Source: CAYVQE01 sp964633205
GTDB lineage: Bacteria; Myxococcota; B64-G9
Reading direction: 5' to 3'
DNA length: 9,152 nucleotides
Assembly (NCBI GenBank): GCA_964633205.1
Contig: CAZWFN010000202.1
Coordinates: 1 to 9,152, forward strand
Positions 1 to 6,500 of this stretch are shown here, piece by piece. The notes below the pieces were generated by a model that searched no databases, had not been told where the DNA came from, and worked only from the letters and a program-made list of their open reading frames with translations. The position numbers were made by a program, and so were the translations under genes. The first letter of the stretch is position 1. Every line of letters begins with the position of its first letter.

Positions 1-319
1 CCCAGACCCCCTCGCCTCGAAAAAGCGTGGTTTTTCGAGGCTCACCCCCAATGTCGGCGCGCTGAAGCGCGCCGCGCGAGCGAGCCGTTGTTCGCTCGCG
101 GCAGGGTTTCCGAGCACTTGGCAATGGGAGCCCTGAACGCTTACCCAGCCCGCAGCCCTGAGAACGGTTGCGATCGGCTGAGTGCTGATGGTTCGGGGTC
201 GATGGATCGCTCAATCGTCGCGGTCGGTCAACCGGCCGATGGTCGAAGCAGCGGTCCATGGGGTACGGATGGGGTAGGGCAAAAACGGAGAGCGCCGGCT
301 TGCGGCGCGGGAGGGCTTC
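1..319. other. Gene-free leader region
   Basis: No convincing gene is seen here. The open frames that cross the stretch are rich in Arg, Gly and Ala, have no ribosome binding site and overlap the well-supported gene that begins at 320, so they look like GC-driven shadows. The left end (14-100) holds three consecutive hairpins, listed separately. The remainder (about 101-319) presumably contains the promoter of the following gene, but I could not find a pair of -35/-10 boxes worth naming. A good ribosome binding site, GGAGG at 310-314, sits just before the start at 320. Confidence 0.6.
14..100. repeat. Three tandem perfect hairpins
   Basis: Three perfect inverted repeats follow each other closely. 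The first has 11-base arms at 14-24 and 31-41 with a 6-base loop; its inner part is AAAAA paired with TTTTT. The second has 7-base arms at 56-62 and 67-73 with the loop TGAA. The third has 9-base arms at 75-83 and 92-100 with an 8-base loop. None is followed by a T-run on the + strand, so they are not a standard intrinsic terminator in that direction. They could be a REP-like intergenic element, a structured 3' end of a gene left of the window, or part of a structured RNA. Only the pairing is observed; the role is unknown. Confidence 0.6.
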
Positions 320-1786
320 ATGGGAATCGCAACCAGGCTCGGCATCATCGCGATGCTCGGCCTCGTCTTCGGGGCGGCCGCGCTCGGCGGCACGGGCCGG
401 GCGACCGAGCACCAGTTGTGGCAGGCGGTGTACCGGCTCGACGACCGAGCCGCGGCGCCCGACGCCGCAGCCGAGCTGAAAAAGGCCGGCGCGCAGGGGC
501 TGGCCGTGCTGCTGCAGGCGGCCCGGATGACCGAGGACAATGAGGTGCTCACCGAGGCCATCCGCGGCGCGGGCTGCGAGGACATGATCATCGGGGCGTT
601 CTACGGGCCGATGGGGTCCGTCGCGGGTGCACGCGCCCGCAAGGCCGCCGGCCTGGCCGGGCAGATGCTGGCCTCGAGCTGGTCGCTGACCCGGGCCTGG
701 CTGCGCTCGCAGGACCCCATGAAGCGTAAGCTGGCGGTGATCGGCCTGCTGGGCTTTCCCGAGAAGCTGGTCGCCCATGGCCCGGAGATCGTCGCCGGCG
801 CCAATCCCGACCTGCTCAAGGTATTCGAGGCGGTCACCGTTTGCGCGGGCCGCGCGCTTGCCGCGGAGAATCCCAAGCTGGCCATGCGGATTTACGAGAA
901 CGGGCGGCCGGCTTCCGCGGTATTGCACAAGGAGGCCGATGCGGACACCTGCAGCCAGCCGGCTGACTGGGTGGCCGGTCTGCTGCCGGACGTGATGGCT
1001 GGAGAGGTCGCCCCGGGCGGGTGGACTGGCTCCGGTGGCGATCTGCGGGTGCGGCTGCGAATGGGCGACGGCACCGAGACCCTGGTGGCCCCGACCTGCG
1101 CCCTGGCGCTGTATGACGCGGCTGCTGAGAAAGGCCGTCGCTTGTCCGGGCTTCTGGTGCCGATGGTCGACTCTCCGGGGCTCGAGGCGCATTTCTCGGC
1201 GGCCGTCGAACGCCTGCGGCGCGACCTGGAGCGCTACCAGCCGCGCGAACGAAACGACGTGGCCACCAAGCTGGTGCACGCCGGTGTCGAGGTGGATCAT
1301 CGGGTGACCTTCGATCCGGACCGTGCCTACTTCGAGTCCGAGCAAATCGAGGCGGCGGCCATGCAGGGCAACCCGGATGCCGAGCGGGCCATCCTGGACA
1401 ACGCCGAGTGCAAAGGGGCCTTTACCAGGGACAGGCTGATCGTCCTGCTGGTCCACGTGGAGCGGGCCAAGGCGGTCGCCCGGGCGGCGGAGTTGCTCCA
1501 GAGCTGTCCCGAGGCCACCGCCGGTGCGGTGGTGGTGCTGCTCCACCACGGAGATCAGCGGGCCCTGGAGCACCTGGGCGCGGCCCTGGACTATCCGGGT
1601 TTCCTGGCCGAGGAATTGGAGGCCGTCATTCGGGCCAACTACGACCGCGACATCGATGCCGAACTCAAGCGCCTCGTCCGGGAGGGTCGTGAGTACGACC
1701 AGCGCCGCCGCTTGCGCATCCAGCACCACTCGGGCGTGGCGAACTTGCTGGAGAAGCTGCGCAAGGACGGCGTGGCCTTGCCCTGA
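320..1786 (+). CDS. Exported helical protein of unknown function
   Basis: This 488-aa protein is not recognised as a member of a named family. The start ATG is preceded by GGAGG with a 5-base gap. Residues 1-28 form a plausible Sec signal peptide: short basic start (Arg6), hydrophobic core at about 7-24, and likely cleavage after Ala28. The mature part is mostly Ala/Leu-rich with alternating charged residues, the look of helical HEAT- or TPR-like repeats, clearest at about 30-90, 120-200 and 335-460. The middle (about 225-265) is Gly-rich and more beta-like. Six cysteines (86, 175, 211, 260, 364, 396) could pair as disulfides in the periplasm. No transmembrane segment is evident beyond the signal. 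It stands alone, facing the antitoxin gene convergently. Coding is supported by length, start signal and coherent composition; localisation is inferred. Confidence 0.75.
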   Translation: MGIATRLGIIAMLGLVFGAAALGGTGRATEHQLWQAVYRLDDRAAAPDAAAELKKAGAQGLAVLLQAARMTEDNEVLTEAIRGAGCEDMIIGAFYGPMGSVAGARARKAAGLAGQMLASSWSLTRAWLRSQDPMKRKLAVIGLLGFPEKLVAHGPEIVAGANPDLLKVFEAVTVCAGRALAAENPKLAMRIYENGRPASAVLHKEADADTCSQPADWVAGLLPDVMAGEVAPGGWTGSGGDLRVRLRMGDGTETLVAPTCALALYDAAAEKGRRLSGLLVPMVDSPGLEAHFSAAVERLRRDLERYQPRERNDVATKLVHAGVEVDHRVTFDPDRAYFESEQIEAAAMQGNPDAERAILDNAECKGAFTRDRLIVLLVHVERAKAVARAAELLQSCPEATAGAVVVLLHHGDQRALEHLGAALDYPGFLAEELEAVIRANYDRDIDAELKRLVREGREYDQRRRLRIQHHSGVANLLEKLRKDGVALP

Positions 1787-1849
1787 CAAGGCGGCCGCGC
1801 TGGGCTTGCCGGCAGAGGCGACTCGCGGTGGGCCGAACCGTGCCCGCGC

Positions 1850-1992
1850 TCAGCCGTCCCGGTCGGGTCGGCTGCCGCGGCCGGCGGTGCGCTTGCGCTC
1901 GAGCTTGCCGTCGATGAAGGTCAGCAACCGGATCAGCCGCCTTGGGCCGAAGTCGAAGGTCAGCCGCGGTGGGACATGCAGAATGAGATAGA
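1850..1992 (-). other. Open frame without start behind the antitoxin
   Basis: Between the 488-aa gene and the antitoxin, the - strand keeps one frame open from inside the antitoxin 3' end to a TGA at 1852-1850. It encodes a basic tail that includes LTFDFGPRRLIRLL and FIDGKLERKR. There is no ATG, GTG or TTG with a ribosome binding site, and I recognise no family. It could be the eroded 3' end of a gene once downstream of the antitoxin, or chance in GC-rich DNA. No clear terminator with a T-run is visible between the two convergent genes in 1787-1992. Confidence 0.15.
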
Positions 1993-2298
1993 CTACTCGA
2001 TGTGCAAGCGAACCCGTTTGTCGCCGAAGTTGGCGATGATCTCCAGGTCTCCCCCCAGGGCCTCTACCAGCCGCCGCACGGTGGAAATCTTGTGATCACT
2101 TCGCCTTTCGAGCCGGGACACCTCCGACTGGGTCATTCTGATGTGCTCGGCCAGCTCCTCCTGGGTAAGGCTGAGGACATCCCGAAGGTCCCTGATGCTC
2201 ATCTCGAGCAGCTCATCTGCGACCCGTTCGTCGAGTGCCTCGAGCTGTTTCTCGGTAAAATCCCGCTCCTTGACGTCTTTCCATTTTAGCGTTTTCAT
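1993..2298 (-). CDS. XRE-family antitoxin (HigA-like), no toxin beside it
   Basis: This 101-aa protein is a DNA-binding antitoxin or repressor of the Cro/C1 (XRE) class. Residues 1-40 are a charged helical lead, followed by a helix-turn-helix at about 45-65 (SLTQEELAEH, then MTQSEVSRLER). The C-terminal segment at 70-100 contains LVEALGGDLEI. This arrangement resembles HigA-type antitoxins such as M. tuberculosis Rv2021c, whose toxin gene normally lies directly upstream. Here the upstream side is promoter and then the divergent glycyl radical gene, and I see no RelE/HigB-like frame on either side. The start is fixed: an in-frame TAA lies nine bases upstream of ATG, and there is no ribosome binding site. 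The predicted transcript starts within a base or two of the ATG, so it is probably leaderless. The gene is more AT-rich than its neighbours, hinting at transfer. Autoregulation is inferred from the operator. Confidence 0.85.
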   Translation of the reverse strand: MKTLKWKDVKERDFTEKQLEALDERVADELLEMSIRDLRDVLSLTQEELAEHIRMTQSEVSRLERRSDHKISTVRRLVEALGGDLEIIANFGDKRVRLHIE

Positions 2299-2322
2299 TT
2301 GGATTGATTATGCATCCAAATG
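2296..2322. promoter_or_regulatory. Operator: inverted repeat over antitoxin start
   Basis: Two perfect 9-base arms, CATTTGGAT (2296-2304) and ATCCAAATG (2314-2322), are separated by 9 bases. The left arm covers the antitoxin start codon and the likely transcription start. The spacer contains most of the -10 box, and the right arm lies between -10 and -35. A dimeric helix-turn-helix protein bound here would block RNA polymerase, so autorepression by the adjacent XRE protein is the likely role. The symmetry is directly visible; the binding protein is inferred. Confidence 0.75.
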
Positions 2323-2335
2323 AATATGCTGTCAA
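2307..2335 (-). promoter_or_regulatory. sigma70 promoter of the XRE antitoxin
   Basis: Read on the - strand, a perfect -35 box TTGACA (2335-2330) is separated by exactly 17 bases from a -10 box CATAAT (2312-2307), five of six matches to consensus. Transcription would begin around 2301-2299, immediately before the ATG at 2298-2296, giving a leaderless or nearly leaderless mRNA. This matches the absence of a Shine-Dalgarno sequence. The start site itself is inferred from spacing. Confidence 0.8.
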
Positions 2336-2508
2336 GTGCCTTTAGCTTGGGACTTGACGATGACCCGGGTGACTCGCCCGGTCGTGGCCGAAACCCGGCC
2401 GAGCTGCTATTCTGGTACTCTGATCATGCGACCGGGCTTGGCCGGCGCTGCGCCGGGGAGAGGGCGTGGCGGGCGATGGCTGGTCGCTGGGCTCGGTGGA
2501 CCCGAGTC

Positions 2509-2515
2509 GGGGAGG
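2509..2515 (+). promoter_or_regulatory. Ribosome binding site of the glycyl radical gene
   Basis: GGGGAGG lies six bases before the ATG at 2522 and decides the start. The same frame is open back to a GTG at 2336, but the 62 codons in between give a low-complexity Gly/Arg stretch with no matching Shine-Dalgarno. I see no clear -35/-10 pair for this + strand gene in 2323-2508, and no obvious FNR-type palindrome. Confidence 0.7.
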
Positions 2516-2521
2516 TGCGGC

Positions 2522-5491
2522 ATGGGTGTGGCGGCCAGGGCCGTCTCGCGGGCCGGCGGGCTGCTTCGCGATCGGGCGACGGCGCCGGTGGCCCTTGCCA
2601 AGCTCGAGCTGATGGCGGCGCTGTTCAACCACCTGCCGGCGCTGCGCCATCACCTGCGCAACCGCCACCCCTCAGGGGTGCCCTTCGTCTTCGACGCCAG
2701 CCTCGAGTTCGTCTCCTGGGACGGCCAAAGCGGCCTGCACCTGATCTTCGGCGACGGCAAGATGCGCGTGCGCCGGGGCCCGGCCGAGCGGGCCGACACC
2801 ACGGTGCGCTTTCGCAGCCCGCAGCAGATGCGCGCCTTTTTCGCCGGCGCCGACACCATGAACATGCTGCTCGACAACACCCTCAAGCTCGAGGGCAACA
2901 TGAGCGTGCTGTTCAAGTTCGCCCACATGTCGACCGTCATCGCCCGCAAGAACAAGCCCTGCGCCGCCAGCGCCTCGCTGCACGACAACTGGCCCCGCGA
3001 CTGGCGCGCCATGCCGGCGCCGCCGGCTGGCGAGCCCTGCAGCGCGCCGCCGCCCGGCGAGGTGCGCCAGCTCGCCGACCCCCACCTGGCCGGCACCACG
3101 CTCGACGACCTGCCGCGCATCAAGCAGCTGCTGTGGCGTTTCCGCCACACGCGGCCGGCCGTGTGCGCCGAGCGGGCGCGGCTGCTGACCGAGTACAAGC
3201 TGCGGGCGCAGCAGGCCGGCACCACCCCTGCCGACCCGGTGCTGCGCCAGGCCGAGGCCGTCCACCACATCCTGGCCCACAAACAACCCATCATCCACGA
3301 CGACGACATCCTGGCCGGCAGCGTCACCGCCGAGCGCATCGGCGTGCAGATCATGCCGGAGCTGGGCGCCATCGCCCTGTGGCCGGAGCTGCTCACCCTG
3401 CCGGCCCGCGGGCTCAACCCCTACGACATCGACGAAGCGACCATCGAGACGCTCGACCGCGAGGTCTTTCCCCACTGGATGCAGGACAACATCCGCGACT
3501 GGACCAAGGCCCACAGCGACGACCGGCTGCCGCTCGAGCTCGACGAGCGCTTCGTGCTGTACTTCATGTGGAAGACGCAGACCATCTCGCACACGGTCAT
3601 CGACCTGCCGCGGGCTCTGTCGCGGGGCCTGCTGGACATACAGCGCGAGGCCCGCGAGCGCGCCGCCGCCGGCGACGAGCGGCAGCGCAGCTTCTACCGG
3701 GCCCTGGAGCTGGCGCTGGCCGGGGTGCTGCGCTACGCCGCCCGCCTGGCCCGCCGGGCCCGGGAGCTGGCCGCCCGCCCCGGCCTGAGCGCCGCCCGCC
3801 GGGCCGAGCTGGCCGAGATGGCGCGCATCTGCGACAAGGTGCCGGCCCGGCCGGCCGAGACGCTGCCCGAGGCGGTGCAGGCCTTCTGGATCCTGTTCGT
3901 CTGCCAGCTGCAGGAGACCATGGGCCCCGGCATGGTGGCCGGCCGGCTCGATACCTGGCTCGACCCTTACCTGCAGCGCGACCTGCAGGCCGCGGCCGCC
4001 GCCGACCGGCCCGCGGCCGTGGCGCGCGCGCTCGAGCTCTGCTGCGCGCTGATGCTCAAGCTCACCGATCACCTGCCCACGGTGCCGGATGTGGGCAACC
4101 GCTTGTTCGGCGGCTCCAGCGACGACCACGTCATCACCCTCGGTGGGCTGACCCGCGACGGCGACTCGGCGGTCTGCGACACCACCTGGTTGCTGCTCAA
4201 GGCCACCGAGATGCTGCGGCTGCGCGACCCCAACGTCAACGCCCGCTTCGCCCCGGGGGTCAACTCCGAGGCCTACCTGCGGCGCCTGTGCCAGGTCAAC
4301 CTGCTCACCGCGGCCACGCCGTCGCTGCACAACGACGATGCGGTGGTGGCCGCCCTGCGCAACGCCGGTTTCGCCGAGCGCGACGCCCGCGACTGGACCG
4401 CCACCGGCTGCGTGGAGCCGACCAGCTGCGGCCGCCACTTCGGCCACACCAACTGCATGATGTTCAACCTGGTGGCGCCGCTGGAGATGGCGCTCAACGA
4501 CGGTGTGCATCCGGTGCTCGGCGAGCAGGTCGGGCCCCACACCGGGCCGGTGGCCGACTTCGCCTCCTTCGACGAGCTGCTGGCCGCCTACAAGACGCAG
4601 CTGGCCTGGTTGTTCGACCGCGCCGTCGAGGCCAACAACGCGCTCGGTCGCGCCCACCAGGCGGTCAAGCCGACACCGCTGCTGTCGGCCCTGTTCGACG
4701 GCCCCATGGACAGCGGGCGCGACGTCACCGCCGGCGGAGCCCGCTACAACACCTCGGGCACGGCCATGATCGGCCTGACCGACGTGGTCGACAGCCTGTG
4801 CGCCATCGAGACGCTGGTCTTCGAGCGGCGCCAGATCACCTTGGTGCAGTTGGTGGCGGCGCTCGAGGCCGACTTCGCCGGCTGCGGCGATCTCCACCTG
4901 CGCCTGCTCAACAAGGTGCCCAAGTTCGGCCGGGACTGCCAGCGGCCCGGTCGCATGGCCGCCGACCTGATGCGCTTCATCCAGCAGCGCCACAAGGCAC
5001 AGCCGCACTACCGCGGCGGCCGCTACCTGCCGGGCTACTGGAGCATGTCCAACCACGTGGCCTTCGGCCTGCTGTCGGGCAGCCTGCCCAGCGGGCGGCT
5101 GCGCGGCCAGCCCTTCACCCCCGGCCTGACGCCGTCGCATCTGGCCCGGGCCTCGCTGACCGAACAGATGCGCACGGTGGCCGCGCTCGACGACGACCAG
5201 ACCGCCAACAACATCGCCTTCAACGTCAAGGTCACCCCCGGCGGCGACGACACCCCGGGGCGCATCCTCGACCGCATGAGCGCCTACGTCGGCGCCTACT
5301 TCGAGCTGGGCGGCATGCAGCTGCAGTTCAACGTCACCAGCACCGAGGTGCTGCGCCACGCCATGGAGCACCCGGAGGACCACGGCGATCTGCTGGTGCG
5401 CATCTCGGGCTACAACGCCTACTTCGTCGAGCTCAACCGCGACATCCAGCGGGAGCTGGTGGAGCGGGCCGAGCACAGCTTGAGCGGCTGA
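2522..5491 (+). CDS. Glycyl radical enzyme with N-terminal SCP2-like domain
   Basis: This 989-aa enzyme belongs to the pyruvate formate-lyase/diol dehydratase superfamily. The PFL-like barrel spans about 197-850. It carries TATGCVEP with the thiyl residue Cys630 and Glu632, the general base in GRE dehydratases. Later come a YNTSG/DSL segment and KVPKFGRD. The C-terminal glycyl radical domain ends in RISGYNAYF with the radical site Gly963. The Cys-x-Glu pair suggests elimination chemistry (dehydratase or lyase), not a PFL (Cys-Cys) reaction. Unusually, about 190 residues precede the barrel. Residues about 50-142 read as an SCP2 sterol-carrier domain (FGDGKMRVRRG, then LKLEGNMSVLFKF), followed by a Pro/Ala-rich linker. 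Typical GREs are nearer 800 aa. The next gene is its activase, overlapping the stop in TGATG. The substrate is unknown. The enzyme should be cytosolic and oxygen-sensitive. Family assignment is firm; the SCP2 call is from pattern. Confidence 0.92.
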   Translation: MGVAARAVSRAGGLLRDRATAPVALAKLELMAALFNHLPALRHHLRNRHPSGVPFVFDASLEFVSWDGQSGLHLIFGDGKMRVRRGPAERADTTVRFRSPQQMRAFFAGADTMNMLLDNTLKLEGNMSVLFKFAHMSTVIARKNKPCAASASLHDNWPRDWRAMPAPPAGEPCSAPPPGEVRQLADPHLAGTTLDDLPRIKQLLWRFRHTRPAVCAERARLLTEYKLRAQQAGTTPADPVLRQAEAVHHILAHKQPIIHDDDILAGSVTAERIGVQIMPELGAIALWPELLTLPARGLNPYDIDEATIETLDREVFPHWMQDNIRDWTKAHSDDRLPLELDERFVLYFMWKTQTISHTVIDLPRALSRGLLDIQREARERAAAGDERQRSFYRALELALAGVLRYAARLARRARELAARPGLSAARRAELAEMARICDKVPARPAETLPEAVQAFWILFVCQLQETMGPGMVAGRLDTWLDPYLQRDLQAAAAADRPAAVARALELCCALMLKLTDHLPTVPDVGNRLFGGSSDDHVITLGGLTRDGDSAVCDTTWLLLKATEMLRLRDPNVNARFAPGVNSEAYLRRLCQVNLLTAATPSLHNDDAVVAALRNAGFAERDARDWTATGCVEPTSCGRHFGHTNCMMFNLVAPLEMALNDGVHPVLGEQVGPHTGPVADFASFDELLAAYKTQLAWLFDRAVEANNALGRAHQAVKPTPLLSALFDGPMDSGRDVTAGGARYNTSGTAMIGLTDVVDSLCAIETLVFERRQITLVQLVAALEADFAGCGDLHLRLLNKVPKFGRDCQRPGRMAADLMRFIQQRHKAQPHYRGGRYLPGYWSMSNHVAFGLLSGSLPSGRLRGQPFTPGLTPSHLARASLTEQMRTVAALDDDQTANNIAFNVKVTPGGDDTPGRILDRMSAYVGAYFELGGMQLQFNVTSTEVLRHAMEHPEDHGDLLVRISGYNAYFVELNRDIQRELVERAEHSLSG

Positions 5492-6387
5492 TGGGCGGCG
5501 CGGGCAAACCGCTGGTCGTCGACGTCAAGCGCAACGCGCTCGACGACGGGCCCGGCATCCGCTCGGTGGTCTTCTTCAAGGGCTGCCCGCTGCGCTGCGT
5601 CTGGTGCCAGAACCCGGAGTCGCTGCGCGCCGACGCCGAGCTGCTGCGCGACGAGGCCGCCTGCGTCGGCTGTGGCGCCTGCCAGCCGGCCTGCCCGCAG
5701 GCGCTGGCCCGGCCGGCCGCTGCGCCCCAGACCGGCTGCCAAGCCTGCGGCGCCTGCGTCGACGCCTGTCCGGCGGCGGCGCGGCGCATCGCCGGTGAGC
5801 CGCTGGACCCCGCCGCTTTGGCCGACAGCCTGCTGCGCGACGCGCCCTTCTACCGCCGCTCCGGCGGCGGCGTGACGCTGTCGGGCGGCGAGCCGGCCCT
5901 GTTCGCCGAGCGCGTCGGCGAGCTGACCGCCCGCCTGCGCGCCGCCGGCGTCCAGGTGCTGCTAGAGACCTGCGGCCACTTCGCCTGGGGCCCCTTCGCC
6001 GACCACCTGCTGCCCCAGCTGGCGAGCGTCTACTTCGACCTCAAGATCAGCGACCCCGCCGCCCACCAGCGCTGGACCGGCGTCGGCAATGCGAAGATCC
6101 ACGCCAACCTGCGCGCCCTGAGCCAGACCCCGGTCGAGGTCCTGCCGCGGGTGGCGCTGATCCCGGGGCTGACCGACGGCGACGACAACCTGCGCGCGCT
6201 GGCCGAACGGGTGGCGGCGCTGGGCTTCGAGCGCATGGCGCTGCTGCCCTACAACCCCACCTGGCTCGCAAAACGCCGCAGCCTGGGCCTGGAGCTGCCC
6301 TACGCCCACCAAAGCTGGATGAGCGCCGACCACATCGCCCGCTGCGAAGCGACCGTAGCCGCCGCCGGCCTGCAGCCGGTGCGCTGA
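5491..6387 (+). CDS. Glycyl radical enzyme activase (radical SAM)
   Basis: This 298-aa protein is the activating enzyme for the preceding GRE. It reductively cleaves S-adenosylmethionine to abstract hydrogen from the GRE glycine. The radical SAM cluster motif CxxxCxxC is at Cys32, Cys36 and Cys39 (GCPLRCVWC), after the GPGIRSVVF segment typical of this family. Two ferredoxin-type Cx2Cx2Cx3C motifs follow at 58-68 and 83-93, the insert that marks activases of dehydratase-type GREs and is absent from short PFL activases. SGGEP at 131-135 contacts SAM, and LETCGHF and YFDLKI further on fit the family. The ATG overlaps the GRE stop by one base, indicating translational coupling. Its last codons and stop lie in a 28-base repeat that recurs about 1.57 kb downstream, so its original 3' flank may have been displaced. 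Confidence 0.95.
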   Translation: MGGAGKPLVVDVKRNALDDGPGIRSVVFFKGCPLRCVWCQNPESLRADAELLRDEAACVGCGACQPACPQALARPAAAPQTGCQACGACVDACPAAARRIAGEPLDPAALADSLLRDAPFYRRSGGGVTLSGGEPALFAERVGELTARLRAAGVQVLLETCGHFAWGPFADHLLPQLASVYFDLKISDPAAHQRWTGVGNAKIHANLRALSQTPVEVLPRVALIPGLTDGDDNLRALAERVAALGFERMALLPYNPTWLAKRRSLGLELPYAHQSWMSADHIARCEATVAAAGLQPVR

Positions 6388-6397
6388 GCCGCAGCGC
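6370..6397 (+). repeat. Direct repeat, copy 1 (activase 3' end)
   Basis: These 28 bases cover the final codons (LQPVR), the TGA stop and 10 bases beyond in the activase gene, and recur exactly at 7936-7963. Looser identity extends leftward to about 6358 (40 bases with three differences). Inside lies a 6-base-arm hairpin, 6381-6386 with 6392-6397, centred just after the start of the stop codon. There is no T-run behind it, so terminator activity is uncertain. In this copy the repeat is part of the real gene. Confidence 0.85.
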
Positions 6398-6454
6398 GCA
6401 GAGACTGCTGTAACCCAAACCCCGACGACCGATTTCCAACGGCCGATCAGATAG

Positions 6455-6482
6455 TTGACTTTTTGTTTGCTTGTTTTAGAAT
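6455..6482 (+). promoter_or_regulatory. sigma70 promoter of the AbiEi-like gene
   Basis: TTGACT (6455-6460) and TAGAAT (6477-6482) stand 16 bases apart, each five of six matches to the sigma70 boxes, in a T-rich island that contrasts with the surrounding GC-rich DNA. The expected transcription start falls at about 6489-6490, on the GTG start codon of the downstream gene, implying a leaderless message. The alternative TTG start at 6463 would lie inside the promoter and is therefore unlikely. Confidence 0.65.
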
Positions 6483-6483
6483 A

Positions 6484-6500
6484 TTTCGCGTGACGCGAAA
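6484..6500. promoter_or_regulatory. Operator: palindrome over AbiEi-like start codon
   Basis: TTTCGCG and CGCGAAA are perfect 7-base arms around the centre TGA. The palindrome starts one base after the -10 box and covers the predicted transcription start and the GTG codon at 6490-6492. AbiEi antitoxins are known to autoregulate by binding inverted repeats in their promoters with their winged-helix domain, so autorepression is the obvious reading. Only the symmetry is directly seen. Confidence 0.65.

Noticed and set aside
88..543. 151-aa + frame at the left end
   Set aside because: It begins inside a hairpin, is Arg/Gly/Ala-rich without a ribosome binding site, and overlaps the start of the exported protein in another frame.
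2672..5476. 934-aa open frame antisense to the glycyl radical gene
   Set aside because: Its composition (Gln, His, Val, Ala, Gly in monotone runs) is the mirror of GC-rich codons, and the + strand carries unambiguous catalytic motifs through the same region.
2320..5490. Alternate + frame open across the whole GRE gene and continuous with the activase frame
   Set aside because: The part before 5491 is Arg/Ala/Pro-rich without motifs. It is a by-product of GC-biased third positions; the activase starts at its own ATG overlapping the GRE stop. I do not propose a frameshift fusion.
6381..6397. Hairpin at the activase stop as an intrinsic terminator
   Set aside because: It has only 6-base arms and no T-run follows in either copy, so I list it as part of the direct repeat and not as a terminator.
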